Both the position numbers and the translations under genes were made by a program. The notes below the pieces were generated by a model. That model did no database searches. It had not been told where the DNA came from and saw nothing but the letters and a program-made list of their open reading frames with translations. A stretch of 41,357 bases of DNA from contig NZ_JADEXY010000016.1 of NCBI RefSeq assembly GCF_015206885.1, positions 1 to 41,357 of the forward strand, in the 5' to 3' direction. This stretch comes from Microcystis aeruginosa LEGE 91341 (GTDB lineage Bacteria > Cyanobacteriota > Cyanobacteriia > Cyanobacteriales > Microcystaceae). Of this stretch, positions 33,184 to 41,296 are shown piece by piece (the stretch's first letter is position 1; the number at the start of each line of letters is the position of its first letter).

Positions 33184-34533
33184 GTGACTTTTAACCCTCA
33201 TCATTGTCATAACGAAAGGGAAGTGGAGAGTAAATTCATTGTCCAGTATTTACTCCCCAAACTAGGCTACAATGCCGAACATTGGTATCAACAAGTTAGC
33301 TTCGGTAAAGTTCGCTTAGATTTCCTTGTTTCTGCTCAAAAACCTATCAACAAAAAGCAGTTTTTATCCTCTCACTGCCTAATTGTCGAGGCTAAAAATC
33401 CCAGAGAAAAGCTCATCAATCATCGTCATCGTTTAGGTTATTATCTCAACTACTTTAAAGTGCAGTGGGGATTATTAACTAATGGTGATGAGATTCAACT
33501 TTATCAAAGGAAACCCGATAAAATTTATTTAGTTTTTAGATGTTCTGGGTTAGAAATTGCCTCTCACTTAGAACAGTTAAAATCTCTGATTGGCTACGAA
33601 ACCTTATCCCTAGGTATTCCACCGCTCAATTCTCCAACAATCAACCACAGAAATCCCATGAAAACCATCGCAATTTATCATCATAAAGGTGGTGTTGGTA
33701 AAACCACCGTCGCTACCAATCTAGCGGCAGCTTTGAGCAAAAAAGGTAAGCGAGTATTATTAATTGATATTGATGCTCAAGCTAATAGTACCTTTGCCGT
33801 TGGTTTAATTAAGTTTCAATTCGACGATGACGATGATTTAAAAGATAAAAATGTCTTTCATTTACTCAATGATGGAGACATAACTTTTGTGCAAACTATT
33901 GTCAGAAAATCTCAGGGATTTAACCATCCAGAAATTGATGTAATTCCCGCTCATATTAGCTTAATTGAAAAACAAACTACCTTAACCAGATACGGAACTT
34001 CTAACACAAGATTATCTAAAAAATTAGATAAAGTTAGAGATGATTATGATTTTGTTATTATTGACACACCGCCATCCTTAGATTTTTATGCTCAAGCTGG
34101 TTTAATTGCTTCCGACTATCTGATTATTCCATCAGATCTTAAACCATTTTCTAATCAAGGTTTAAATAGTGTAAAAAATTTTATCAAGGAAGCAATTAAC
34201 GAAAGTCGTGAAAATTTAGGTAAAGAACCCCTAAAAATTTTAGGCGTTTTACCTTCTAAAATTTCTACCCATGCTCAATACTTAAGATTTAATTTTCCCA
34301 AACAAAAACAAGTAATTCCAGACAAATATGGTTTACCCTTGATGGAATCGACTATCTCGGAAAGAATGCCTTTATCTCGCTGTATAAATCAATCCGTTAC
34401 CGTGGGAGATTTAGAAATTCCTGCTCCCCAATCTATAATGGATTATGCCGAAAATCAAGGCGATGCGGGAGTATCAGCAGCAGAATTTGAAGCCTTAGCA
34501 CTGGAAGTTTTAGCTAAAATAGGAGTTAAATAA
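33184..34533 (+). CDS. Fusion of PD-(D/E)XK nuclease-like domain (HsdR N-terminal type) and ParA ATPase
   Basis: This 449-residue protein has two modules. Residues about 8-150 match the N-terminal nuclease-like domain of type I restriction HsdR subunits: Glu15 in E-V-E-S-K-F, Asp46 in V-R-L-D-F-L-V, and the E69-A-K71 signature in L-I-V-E-A-K-N-P, followed by L-L-T-N-G-D-E-I-Q-L-Y. Residues 159-449 are a complete ParA/Soj ATPase with deviant Walker A K-G-G-V-G-K-T-T (168-175), L-L-I-D-I-D-A-Q-A-N and Walker B F-V-I-I-D-T-P-P-S. The first start is GTG 33184; an in-frame stop lies at 33154-33156 and no clear ribosome-binding site is seen. An internal ATG at 33658 (Met159) starts exactly at the ParA part. 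The next gene begins at the base after the stop. DNA binding or cleavage is inferred. Confidence 0.8.
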   Translation: MTFNPHHCHNEREVESKFIVQYLLPKLGYNAEHWYQQVSFGKVRLDFLVSAQKPINKKQFLSSHCLIVEAKNPREKLINHRHRLGYYLNYFKVQWGLLTNGDEIQLYQRKPDKIYLVFRCSGLEIASHLEQLKSLIGYETLSLGIPPLNSPTINHRNPMKTIAIYHHKGGVGKTTVATNLAAALSKKGKRVLLIDIDAQANSTFAVGLIKFQFDDDDDLKDKNVFHLLNDGDITFVQTIVRKSQGFNHPEIDVIPAHISLIEKQTTLTRYGTSNTRLSKKLDKVRDDYDFVIIDTPPSLDFYAQAGLIASDYLIIPSDLKPFSNQGLNSVKNFIKEAINESRENLGKEPLKILGVLPSKISTHAQYLRFNFPKQKQVIPDKYGLPLMESTISERMPLSRCINQSVTVGDLEIPAPQSIMDYAENQGDAGVSAAEFEALALEVLAKIGVK

Positions 34534-35214
34534 ATGTGGGATTTTTTACTAATTGATTTACAGGACGTGGTAGCTACTAAAGAGCGTTCTTATTTTCCAG
34601 AAACAGATTTACACAACTTAGCTAATCTTATTGTAGCAATGAAGGGCTTAATGCGTCCTGTCATTCTCAAAAAAATTGGCTTTGAACGCTTCCAGATTAT
34701 TGAGGGAAATTTAGAGTATTATGCCTGTTTAATTGCTAAAGAAAAAGAACGCAGCCTAGAAACTATTAACGCTTTTGTGGTTGATAAAGAAGCGGAGAAT
34801 ATCGCTTTACAGCAAATGCAGTTATTATCTCCTTCTCCTGGGTTAATTACCACTTCTGAAAAAATAGATAATCCTCTAGAATTGAGGGTGAGTAATCTTG
34901 AAAAACGATTAGAAACCCAGTTACAAGCAATCCGAGAGGAGTACCAAAAAGAAATCAAAAGACTGGAAGAAAAAATTATTATTATTCTTCCTCCTCCTCC
35001 TCCTTCTTCTAAGTCGATTTTAGAGCTTTTGAATACCTGTGATGCTAATCAACTTAAAAAAGCGGGAATTCCACCGGCATCTGTTAATGACTTTCTGAAA
35101 AAACGTTCAGAAAAGCCCTTTGATTCTGTGGAGGATATACGCAAGCGACGAGTCAAGGGAATTGGGGAAGCAAGGTTGGCTAAACTTGTCGATTATCTGC
35201 TGACTTACAATTAA
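34534..35214 (+). CDS. ParB-like protein with coiled coil and C-terminal helix-hairpin-helix
   Basis: This 226-residue protein begins directly after the stop of the ParA fusion, so it is surely co-transcribed. Residues about 5-95 follow a ParB N-terminal layout (L-L-I-D-L-Q-D-V, then L-A-N-L-I-V-A-M, R-P-V-I-L-K-K, F-Q-I-I-E-G-N-L-E-Y-Y-A). The usual G-E-R-R segment is replaced by E-G-N-L-E, so CTP or phosphate contacts may differ. A coiled coil spans about 114-148, then five prolines (153-157). A helix-hairpin-helix domain at about 162-224 contains I-R-K-R-R-V-K-G-I-G-E-A-R-L-A-K-L, a non-specific DNA-binding motif. No central ParB helix-turn-helix is present. It probably works with the ParA fusion. 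A diverged copy of its last 18 codons lies at 36081-36134. Confidence 0.7.
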   Translation: MWDFLLIDLQDVVATKERSYFPETDLHNLANLIVAMKGLMRPVILKKIGFERFQIIEGNLEYYACLIAKEKERSLETINAFVVDKEAENIALQQMQLLSPSPGLITTSEKIDNPLELRVSNLEKRLETQLQAIREEYQKEIKRLEEKIIIILPPPPPSSKSILELLNTCDANQLKKAGIPPASVNDFLKKRSEKPFDSVEDIRKRRVKGIGEARLAKLVDYLLTYN

Positions 35215-35344
35215 TTTTTGTGGGTGTGTTGAGATGCTTTAACACACCCTACCGATGGGTGTTATAATAATGGAAGATCAGGAAAAAAACCTGATCCGAT
35301 AGCGGGCAAAGATTAACTAGAAGACGGGTGAAAAGAGAAAAATT
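35215..35344. promoter_or_regulatory. Leader with two hairpins before Uma2 copy 1 (duplicated at 36135-36264)
   Basis: GGGTGTGTT (35222-35230) pairs with AACACACCC across a 10-base loop. A TATAAT box lies at 35263-35268. Then GATCAGG (35277-35283), seven A, and CCTGATC (35291-35297) form a perfect 7-bp stem in the presumed 5' leader. The whole stretch is repeated 920 bp later, almost unchanged except in the loop of the first hairpin. A promoter followed by a structured leader is likely but inferred. Confidence 0.5.
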
Positions 35345-36043
35345 ATGATAATTACCCCAGTAATAGCTGCTTCTTTAACAATTCCTCCCCTAGAAAACGG
35401 CGATAAATTAACTCGATGGGAATTTGAACGACGTTATCAAGGGATGCCCCATCTCAAAAAAGCGGAACTAATTGAAGGAATTGTTTATATGGCATCTCCC
35501 CTCAGATTTGAAAGTCACGCCGAGCCTCATGCTAATATTATCGGATGGTTAGCTCTCTATAAAGCGGCGACTCCAGGTGTTAGATTGGGTGATAATGCCA
35601 CCGTGAGATTAGATATTGATAACGAACCCCAACCGGATGCCCTATTAAGAATTGACAAGGGAGGACAATCGACAATTAGTCAAGATGATTATGTAGAAGG
35701 AGCGCCGGAATTAATTGTCGAAATTGCCGCTTCTAGTGCTTCCTACGATGTTCATCAAAAATTAAATGTTTACCGTCGCAATCAAGTCCAAGAATACCTA
35801 GTCTGGCGGTTTTATGAACAAGAAATTGATTGGTTTCGGCTACAGGCAGGAGAATATATTAAACTAGAACCCGATAGTGATGGCATAATGCGCTCCCAAA
35901 TCTTCCCCGGTTTATGGCTAGATAAAAACGCTTTATTAATGGGCGACTTAGGAAAAGTTTTAGTGATTTTGCAGCGGGGGTTAGAAACAGCAGAACATCA
36001 AGATTTTGTTAATAAATTAACTAGCGATCGCTCTCAAGTTTAA
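35345..36043 (+). CDS. Uma2 family (DUF820) putative endonuclease, intact copy
   Basis: This 232-residue member of the large cyanobacterial Uma2 family has a PD-(D/E)XK-like restriction-endonuclease fold; activity is rarely demonstrated. Visible core residues: Glu in A-E-L-I-E-G-I-V-Y, Asp in E-P-Q-P-D-A-L-L, and Glu in P-E-L-I-V-E-I-A-A-S-S, followed by the D-x-x-x-K-L-x-x-Y segment typical of the family. The C-terminal part (F-P-G-L-W-L-D) is also standard. It lies 130 bp after the ParB/HhH gene in the same direction and is duplicated at 36265-36957. Uma2 genes are multicopy in these genomes and often part of mobile or accessory regions. Biological role unknown. Confidence 0.85.
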   Translation: MIITPVIAASLTIPPLENGDKLTRWEFERRYQGMPHLKKAELIEGIVYMASPLRFESHAEPHANIIGWLALYKAATPGVRLGDNATVRLDIDNEPQPDALLRIDKGGQSTISQDDYVEGAPELIVEIAASSASYDVHQKLNVYRRNQVQEYLVWRFYEQEIDWFRLQAGEYIKLEPDSDGIMRSQIFPGLWLDKNALLMGDLGKVLVILQRGLETAEHQDFVNKLTSDRSQV

Positions 36044-36080
36044 AAATTAGATAATTATTTTCTCTCAAGTGTTCTATAAT

Positions 36081-36134
36081 ATGGGAGAAAAAACTTTGCT
36101 CAAATTAATGGATTATTTATTGACTTCTAACTGA
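36081..36134 (+). pseudogene. Relic of a helix-hairpin-helix C-terminus
   Basis: This 18-codon piece (G-E-K-T-L-L-K-L-M-D-Y-L-L-T-S-N, then TGA) matches the last 18 codons of the ParB/HhH gene (G-E-A-R-L-A-K-L-V-D-Y-L-L-T-Y-N) at exactly the 920-bp offset of the Uma2 duplication. Identity by hand count is 34 of 54 bases. It marks a lost second copy of that gene upstream of the second Uma2. Confidence 0.75.
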
Positions 36135-36264
36135 TTTTTGTGGGTGTGTTGAGCTACTTTAACACACCCTACCGATGGGTGTTATAATAATGGAAGATCA
36201 GGAAAAAAACCTGATCCGATAGCGGGCAAAGATTAACTAGAAGACGGGTGAAAAGAGAAAAATT

Positions 36265-36957
36265 ATGACAATTACCCCAGTAATAGCTGCTTCTTTAACA
36301 ATTCCTCCCCTAGAAAACGGCGATAAATTAACTCGATGGGAATTTGAACGACGTTATCAAGGGATGCCCCATCTCAAAAAAGCGGAACTAATTGAAGGAA
36401 TTGTTTATATGGCATCTCCCCTCAGATTTGAAAGTCACGCCGAGCCTCATGCTAATATTATCTGATGGTTGGCTCTCTATAAAGCGGCGACTCCAGGTGT
36501 TAGATTGGGTGATAATGCCACCGTGAGATTAGATATTGATAACGAACCCCAACCGGATGCCCTATTAAGAATTGACAAGGGAGGACAATCGACAATTAGT
36601 CAAGATGATTATGTAGAAGGAGCGCCGGAATTAATTGTCGAAATTGCCGCTTCTAGTGCTTCCTACGATGTTCATCAAAAATTAAATGTTTACCGTCGCA
36701 ATCAAGTCCAAGAATACCTAGTCTGGCGGTTTTATGAACAAGAAATTGATTGGTTTCGGCTACAGGCAGGAGAATATATTAAACTAGAACCCGATAGTGA
36801 TGGCATAATACGCTCCCAAATCTTCCCCGGTTTATGGCTAGATAAAAACGCTTTATTAATGGGCGACTTAGGAAAAGTTTTAGTGATTTTGCAGCGGGGG
36901 TTAGAAACAGCAGAACATCGAGATTTTGTCAAGAAACTAACTGCCAATCACAGCTAG
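36265..36957 (+). pseudogene. Uma2 family gene, second copy, interrupted by a nonsense codon
   Basis: This copy lies 920 bp after the intact one and is nearly identical for about 650 bp. Codon 67 is TGA (36463-36465) where the intact copy has GGA, a single G-to-T change, so the frame is cut into a 66-codon start and a 162-codon remainder (36469-36957). The split separates the first acidic residue from the rest of the predicted active site, so neither part should work. Only a few other substitutions are present. The last 15 or so codons diverge, as does the 3' flank. Confidence 0.9.
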
Positions 36958-37050
36958 ATTGTAAAATTAGACAATTATTCTTGATCCACTGTCCTATAAT
37001 GACAGAAAGGGTATTTTTGACTTGAATTTGTTCTTAACTCTACCCCACAT

Positions 37051-37115
37051 TTCGACAAGCTCAATGTAAAATAATCTCGCCCCTGATAATCTTCACTTCG
37101 ACAGGCTCAGTGACC
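37051..37115. repeat. Two direct copies of a dispersed TTCGACARGCTCARTG repeat
   Basis: TTCGACAAGCTCAATG (37051-37066) and TTCGACAGGCTCAGTG (37097-37112) lie upstream of the photolyase gene. Related sequence is nested in the MITE at about 18777-18797 and, as hairpin forms, inside the RND gene (39709-39734, 40787-40828). Confidence 0.75.
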
Positions 37116-37132
37116 ACTCATCACCTTACTTT

Positions 37133-38557
37133 ATGTCAAACCTAATCCTTTTCTGGCATCGTCGCGATTTACGTCTCTCGGATAATATTGGACTGAGTAA
37201 AGCTAGGGAGCGCAGTCCGAAAATCATCGGGGTTTTCTGCCTCGATCCTGCTATTTTAGAAGGGGATGATATTGCCCCTGCTAGAGTTGCCTATCTCCTC
37301 GGTTGTCTAGAGGAATTAGAAAAAAATTATCGCCAAAAAGGTAGTCAATTACTGATTATTCGCGGCAACCCCAGTCAAACACTCGTCAACTTAGCCAGCA
37401 ATTTATCGGCAAAAGCAGTTTTTTTTAACCTCGATATCGAACCCTATGCGCGTCAACGGGATCAACAGGTAATCGCCGCTTTACAAACAAAAGGAATTGA
37501 AGTAGAAACCTTCTGGGATCAACTTCTTCACGCTCCAGGGCAAGTCCTCACCCTCTCAAAAAGCCCCTACACCGTATATACTCCTTTTTGGAAAAATTGG
37601 AGCCAATTAGCCAAAGCCAGCCCCACAACCCTAGAAAACCTGCAAGGATTAGAGGAAAATGAGGGGGAGAAACTCACAGAAACTATTAATTTACCAACCC
37701 TAGAAAATTTAGGTTTTACTTGGCAAAACCCCTTACCCCTCACCCCCGGAGAAAAAGCCGCCAATAGCAGATTAGAAGAATTTTGTCAAGGGGTTATTAA
37801 CAATTATCAAGAAGATCGTAACTTCCCCGCTTTTGATGGCACCTCGCGCTTGAGTGCCGCTTTAAAATTTGGGGCGATTGGCATTCGCACGATTTGGACG
37901 GCAACCCTAGAGTTATTAGAAAATTGCCGCGCTCAGGAAGCAAAAGATAGTATTATCACTTGGCAGCAAGAGTTAGCTTGGCGGGAATTTTACCAGCATT
38001 GTCTCTATTTTTTCCCAGAATTGGCGGTCGGTGCTTATAGAAAAGAATTTCGTCATTTTCCTTGGCAGGATAACGAAGAACATTTTCAAGCTTGGTGCCA
38101 GGGAAAAACCGGCTATCCGATCGTTGACGCGGCGATGCGACAATTAAATGAAACGGGATGGATGCACAATCGTTGTCGCATGATCGTGGCGAGTTTTTTA
38201 ACCAAAGATTTAATTATTAACTGGCAAAAAGGCGAAAAATACTTCATGCAGAAACTTTTTGATGGGGATTTAGCCGCTAATAATGGTGGTTGGCAATGGA
38301 GTGCGTCTAGTGGCATGGATCCGAAACCTTTAAGAATTTTTAACCCCGCTAGTCAGACACAAAAATTCGATCCAGAAGGGGAATATATTCGTCAATGGTT
38401 GCCGGAATTAGCTTCCGTAGATACGGAATATTTAGTAACGGGGAAAATCCCCCGTTTAGAAAGACATCGTTGCGGTTATCCTGAGCCAATTGTCGATCAT
38501 AATCAACAACAAAAAGAATTCAAACGACTCTATAGTAATCAGAAGCCAAAACGGTAA
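37133..38557 (+). CDS. phr: Class I deoxyribodipyrimidine (CPD) photolyase
   Basis: This light-driven enzyme splits cyclobutane pyrimidine dimers. The 474-residue length and sequence match the Synechococcus-type enzyme that uses a deazaflavin antenna. The N-terminal antenna domain opens [15 protein letters not shown]. The FAD domain holds [35 protein letters not shown], and [11 protein letters not shown]-x-D-P-x-P-L-R-I-F-N-P, which bind FAD and the lesion and contain the electron-transfer Trp residues. ATG 37133 is used. Its 3' end converges on the RND gene with 6 bp between. The antenna type is inferred. Confidence 0.93.
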   Translation: MSNLILFWHRRDLRLSDNIGLSKARERSPKIIGVFCLDPAILEGDDIAPARVAYLLGCLEELEKNYRQKGSQLLIIRGNPSQTLVNLASNLSAKAVFFNLDIEPYARQRDQQVIAALQTKGIEVETFWDQLLHAPGQVLTLSKSPYTVYTPFWKNWSQLAKASPTTLENLQGLEENEGEKLTETINLPTLENLGFTWQNPLPLTPGEKAANSRLEEFCQGVINNYQEDRNFPAFDGTSRLSAALKFGAIGIRTIWTATLELLENCRAQEAKDSIITWQQELAWREFYQHCLYFFPELAVGAYRKEFRHFPWQDNEEHFQAWCQGKTGYPIVDAAMRQLNETGWMHNRCRMIVASFLTKDLIINWQKGEKYFMQKLFDGDLAANNGGWQWSASSGMDPKPLRIFNPASQTQKFDPEGEYIRQWLPELASVDTEYLVTGKIPRLERHRCGYPEPIVDHNQQQKEFKRLYSNQKPKR

Positions 38558-38563
38558 AACTTG

Positions 38564-41281
38564 CTACTTTTGACCGGCTTTAATCTGGTTCCAAACATCC
38601 TCTAAACTTAGATATAACACAGGCACAACAATTAAACTCAACAGGGAAGAAGTGACTAAACCTCCCACAATCACCATCGCCATGGGTTGCCGCAATTCCG
38701 CACCAGTACCCAATCCCAAAGCGATCGGAATCATGCCTAAAATTGTCGAACAGGTGGTCATTAAAATCGGTCTTAACCTAATCATTCCCGTTTCTAACAC
38801 CGCTTCCTCCCGACTCCAACCCTGTTGACGCAATTGGTTAGTATAATCCAGCAATAACACAGCGTTTTTATCCAGTAATCCCAAGAGGAAGATAAACCCG
38901 ATCAAAGAAATCATACTAAACTCACTACCCGTTACCAATAACCCCAACATTGCCCCCACAATCGCTAAAGGTAAACATAAAGCGATGACGATAGTTTCTA
39001 ACAGTCTTCTGAATAATAACCATAAAACTCCTAACATTAAAATTGTCGCCAGGATTAAAGTGCGACCAAAACTGCCCAAAACATCGCTACTTTGAGAAGA
39101 AGTACCCCAACGCTGTAAAGTTATCCCTTCTGGTAAAGGAATCGCTTCAATTTTAATCGCCGCATCTTCTAATCCTAAATCTGGACTGAGATTAGCACTG
39201 AGAAAAATCGCCTGTTGACCATTTAAACGCTCGATCGCCAAAAAATCCCCCCGCTCATTTAATCTAGATGATAGGGAAATATCCTTTAAACCGGGGATTT
39301 TAGCGGCCTCAACCCGCAATTTCTCGGCACTATCGCGCAATAGCTGCAAATCATTGCTTTTAATCGCAATTTGGATCGGCTTTTCCGCTTCCGTCTGCAC
39401 AAAAGGAATGTCCTCGATACTGACATTCACCCCTCTAATTGGCGGTAAAATTTGCCGAATCCGTTGCTGCACGGCACTGGTGTGAGATTTACGATCGCTC
39501 TTCAGTGTAACGTGAATTTTGCCCCGATTCGGCTCACCGCGTAAACCGGCGATCATAAAAGTCGATTCCACTTCCCCATCGCGTAAAATCGGCGCTTCTA
39601 ATTTGCTGCCATCCCGGATAGTGCGACGCAGGAGAAAACTTTCGGGAGAACTCGCTAACTGGGAAATCCAAGCGAAACTATCGCTAGAACTCTTAGCCGT
39701 CGGTTTATTCTTGCCCTGAGCTAGGCCGAAGGGAGGACTAATTTGCGTTATTTTCGGCAAAGGAGACGTATAAACCAGATTAAACTCGCCGCGATCGAGT
39801 CGGGGAATAAATCCCCTAGAAATAAAAGGAATCAGGGCAATACCCGCAAAAAAGGTAATTAGGGCAATAGCAATGACCAGCAAACGATGACGCAATGACC
39901 AGTTTAAGAGCCGTCGATAGGCGTTTTCAATCGGTCGCTTTTGTTTCGTCATTTTTGCCTGCGACTGCGGTTTCAGCCAATATACTGCCAAAACTGGCGA
40001 TAAAGTTCTGGCGATCAACAGAGAAAAAATCACCGCAGCCGAGACAGTTAAACCGAAGGGTTGGAAAAACTGTCCCACCGCACCCCCCATAAAAGCCACG
40101 GGTATAAACACGGCAACAATGGTTAAAGTGGAAGCAGTCACAGCTAATCCGATCTCCCTTGTCCCCTTGAGTGCCGCATTTTTCGGGGTTTCCCCCGCGT
40201 CGATTAAACGGGAAATATTCTCCACATCCACGATCGCATCATCCACGACAATGCCAATCACCAAAGCGAGAGCCAGCAGCGTCAGGGTTTCCAGATTAAA
40301 CCCATAGATGGCCATGATAATGAAAGTCCCCAAAAGAGATAGGGGGATAACCAGAGCAGAAATGATTGTAGCGGCGAAACTGCCTAAAAATATCAATATC
40401 ACCAGCACCGACAGCAAAACTGCCAAAAGTAAATCATCGATCGTGCCTTGTAGGGCAGCGCGAATATATTCCGCTTGGGTTTCAGCTAAAATTATCTTGA
40501 CATCGGGCAGTTTTTGTGCTATGTCTTTAACCAGTTTTTCTGCTTGAGCGGCCAGATCGAGACTATTGGCGGCACCTTTTTTGATTACCTGCACTGCGAT
40601 CGCTTCTTGCCCATTAAAGCGCACCAGCGTGGGTAATGGTCGGGTTAAGCTTTTATGGGGATTATCTTCCCCAACTGTACCTTGACCGAGTAAATTAACT
40701 TTAGCCGTACCTGGGAGAGCTTTTAAGGGTGGAATTAAATTATCTTGGGCGATTTGGCTTAATTCTTCTAGAGTTTTCTGCTCACTCCCTTCGACTTGGC
40801 TCAGCTTGCCCTGAGCCAAGCCGAAGGGGGCAGGCACCAGCGCATAGGTGACTGTTGCCGACTCATTTAAATCAACGGGAATAACTTCTGTGGTAGCTTG
40901 AGAGGGTAAAGGGACTTGCGAGATAGCCTGTTTAACTGCTGCGGTAGCCTTGTCTAAATTTGTGCCAATTTTAAAGAAAATGCTGATTACTGACTGTCCG
41001 GGGGCAGTAGTCGAGGAAATATCACGACGACCGGGGAGAGAGAAAAGAGGATTTTCTAGGGGTTTAGTTAATTGCTGTTCCGTGGTGATAGCAGTAGCTA
41101 AATCCGCTTGGGCGTTAATTATTACGACTGGAAAGCTGATATCGGGGAAAAGAGCGTATTTTAGGGAACTAAAAGCCAAAATTCCCGCCATGGCCACCGC
41201 TAACCAGAAAGCAATGGTTAACCTCGGGGCATTAATCGCTATTCGAGAGATATTCAGACGTTCTCGCCATGATTCTTTCAT
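38564..41281 (-). CDS. RND efflux transporter permease (AcrB/HAE1-like) with repeat-derived inserts
   Basis: This 905-residue inner-membrane proton-driven pump subunit would work with a periplasmic adaptor and an outer-membrane channel. Helix 1 (about 18-40) is followed by F-P-D-I-S-F-P, the classic RND opening. Transmembrane helix 4 carries V-I-G-I-V-V-D-D-A-I-V-D-V-E-N, with the paired Asp for proton relay. The C-terminal half repeats the fold, with L-I-G-F-I-F-L-L-G-L-L-D-K-N-A and a final V-V-P-V-L-Y-L-S-L. It is shorter than E. coli AcrB (about 1049). Residues about 151-167 and 516-524 are unusual: both read P-F-G-L-A-Q-G-K and are encoded by copies of a dispersed repeat. The adaptor gene is not in the window but could lie beyond 41357. 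Confidence 0.88.
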   Translation of the reverse strand: MKESWRERLNISRIAINAPRLTIAFWLAVAMAGILAFSSLKYALFPDISFPVVIINAQADLATAITTEQQLTKPLENPLFSLPGRRDISSTTAPGQSVISIFFKIGTNLDKATAAVKQAISQVPLPSQATTEVIPVDLNESATVTYALVPAPFGLAQGKLSQVEGSEQKTLEELSQIAQDNLIPPLKALPGTAKVNLLGQGTVGEDNPHKSLTRPLPTLVRFNGQEAIAVQVIKKGAANSLDLAAQAEKLVKDIAQKLPDVKIILAETQAEYIRAALQGTIDDLLLAVLLSVLVILIFLGSFAATIISALVIPLSLLGTFIIMAIYGFNLETLTLLALALVIGIVVDDAIVDVENISRLIDAGETPKNAALKGTREIGLAVTASTLTIVAVFIPVAFMGGAVGQFFQPFGLTVSAAVIFSLLIARTLSPVLAVYWLKPQSQAKMTKQKRPIENAYRRLLNWSLRHRLLVIAIALITFFAGIALIPFISRGFIPRLDRGEFNLVYTSPLPKITQISPPFGLAQGKNKPTAKSSSDSFAWISQLASSPESFLLRRTIRDGSKLEAPILRDGEVESTFMIAGLRGEPNRGKIHVTLKSDRKSHTSAVQQRIRQILPPIRGVNVSIEDIPFVQTEAEKPIQIAIKSNDLQLLRDSAEKLRVEAAKIPGLKDISLSSRLNERGDFLAIERLNGQQAIFLSANLSPDLGLEDAAIKIEAIPLPEGITLQRWGTSSQSSDVLGSFGRTLILATILMLGVLWLLFRRLLETIVIALCLPLAIVGAMLGLLVTGSEFSMISLIGFIFLLGLLDKNAVLLLDYTNQLRQQGWSREEAVLETGMIRLRPILMTTCSTILGMIPIALGLGTGAELRQPMAMVIVGGLVTSSLLSLIVVPVLYLSLEDVWNQIKAGQK
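39709..39734. repeat. Half-copy of a dispersed palindromic repeat within the RND gene
   Basis: CTTGCCCTGAGCTAGGCCGA and the following AGGG match the loop and right arm of the hairpin at 40787-40828 with one change. On the coding strand it gives P-F-G-L-A-Q-G-K in frame. Confidence 0.8.
40787..40828. repeat. Palindromic repeat inserted in frame in the RND gene
   Basis: CCCTTCGACTTGGCTCAG (40787-40804) pairs with 40811-40828 at 17 of 18 positions around the loop CTTGCC. The segment is coding and yields P-F-G-L-A-Q-G-K-L-S-Q-V-E-G. It belongs to the same TTCGAC...CTCAG family as the repeats before the photolyase gene. Confidence 0.85.
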
Positions 41282-41296
41282 CTTTGTTGAATAAGT

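Noticed and set aside
33184-35214. Plain chromosomal or plasmid ParAB partition locus.
   Set aside because: The ParB-like protein lacks a helix-turn-helix, no parS-like inverted repeats were found nearby, and the ParA carries an additional nuclease-like domain.
36469-36957. Second half of the broken Uma2 copy as an independent gene.
   Set aside because: No ribosome-binding site lies before it and it begins in the middle of the Uma2 domain; it is best treated as part of one pseudogene.
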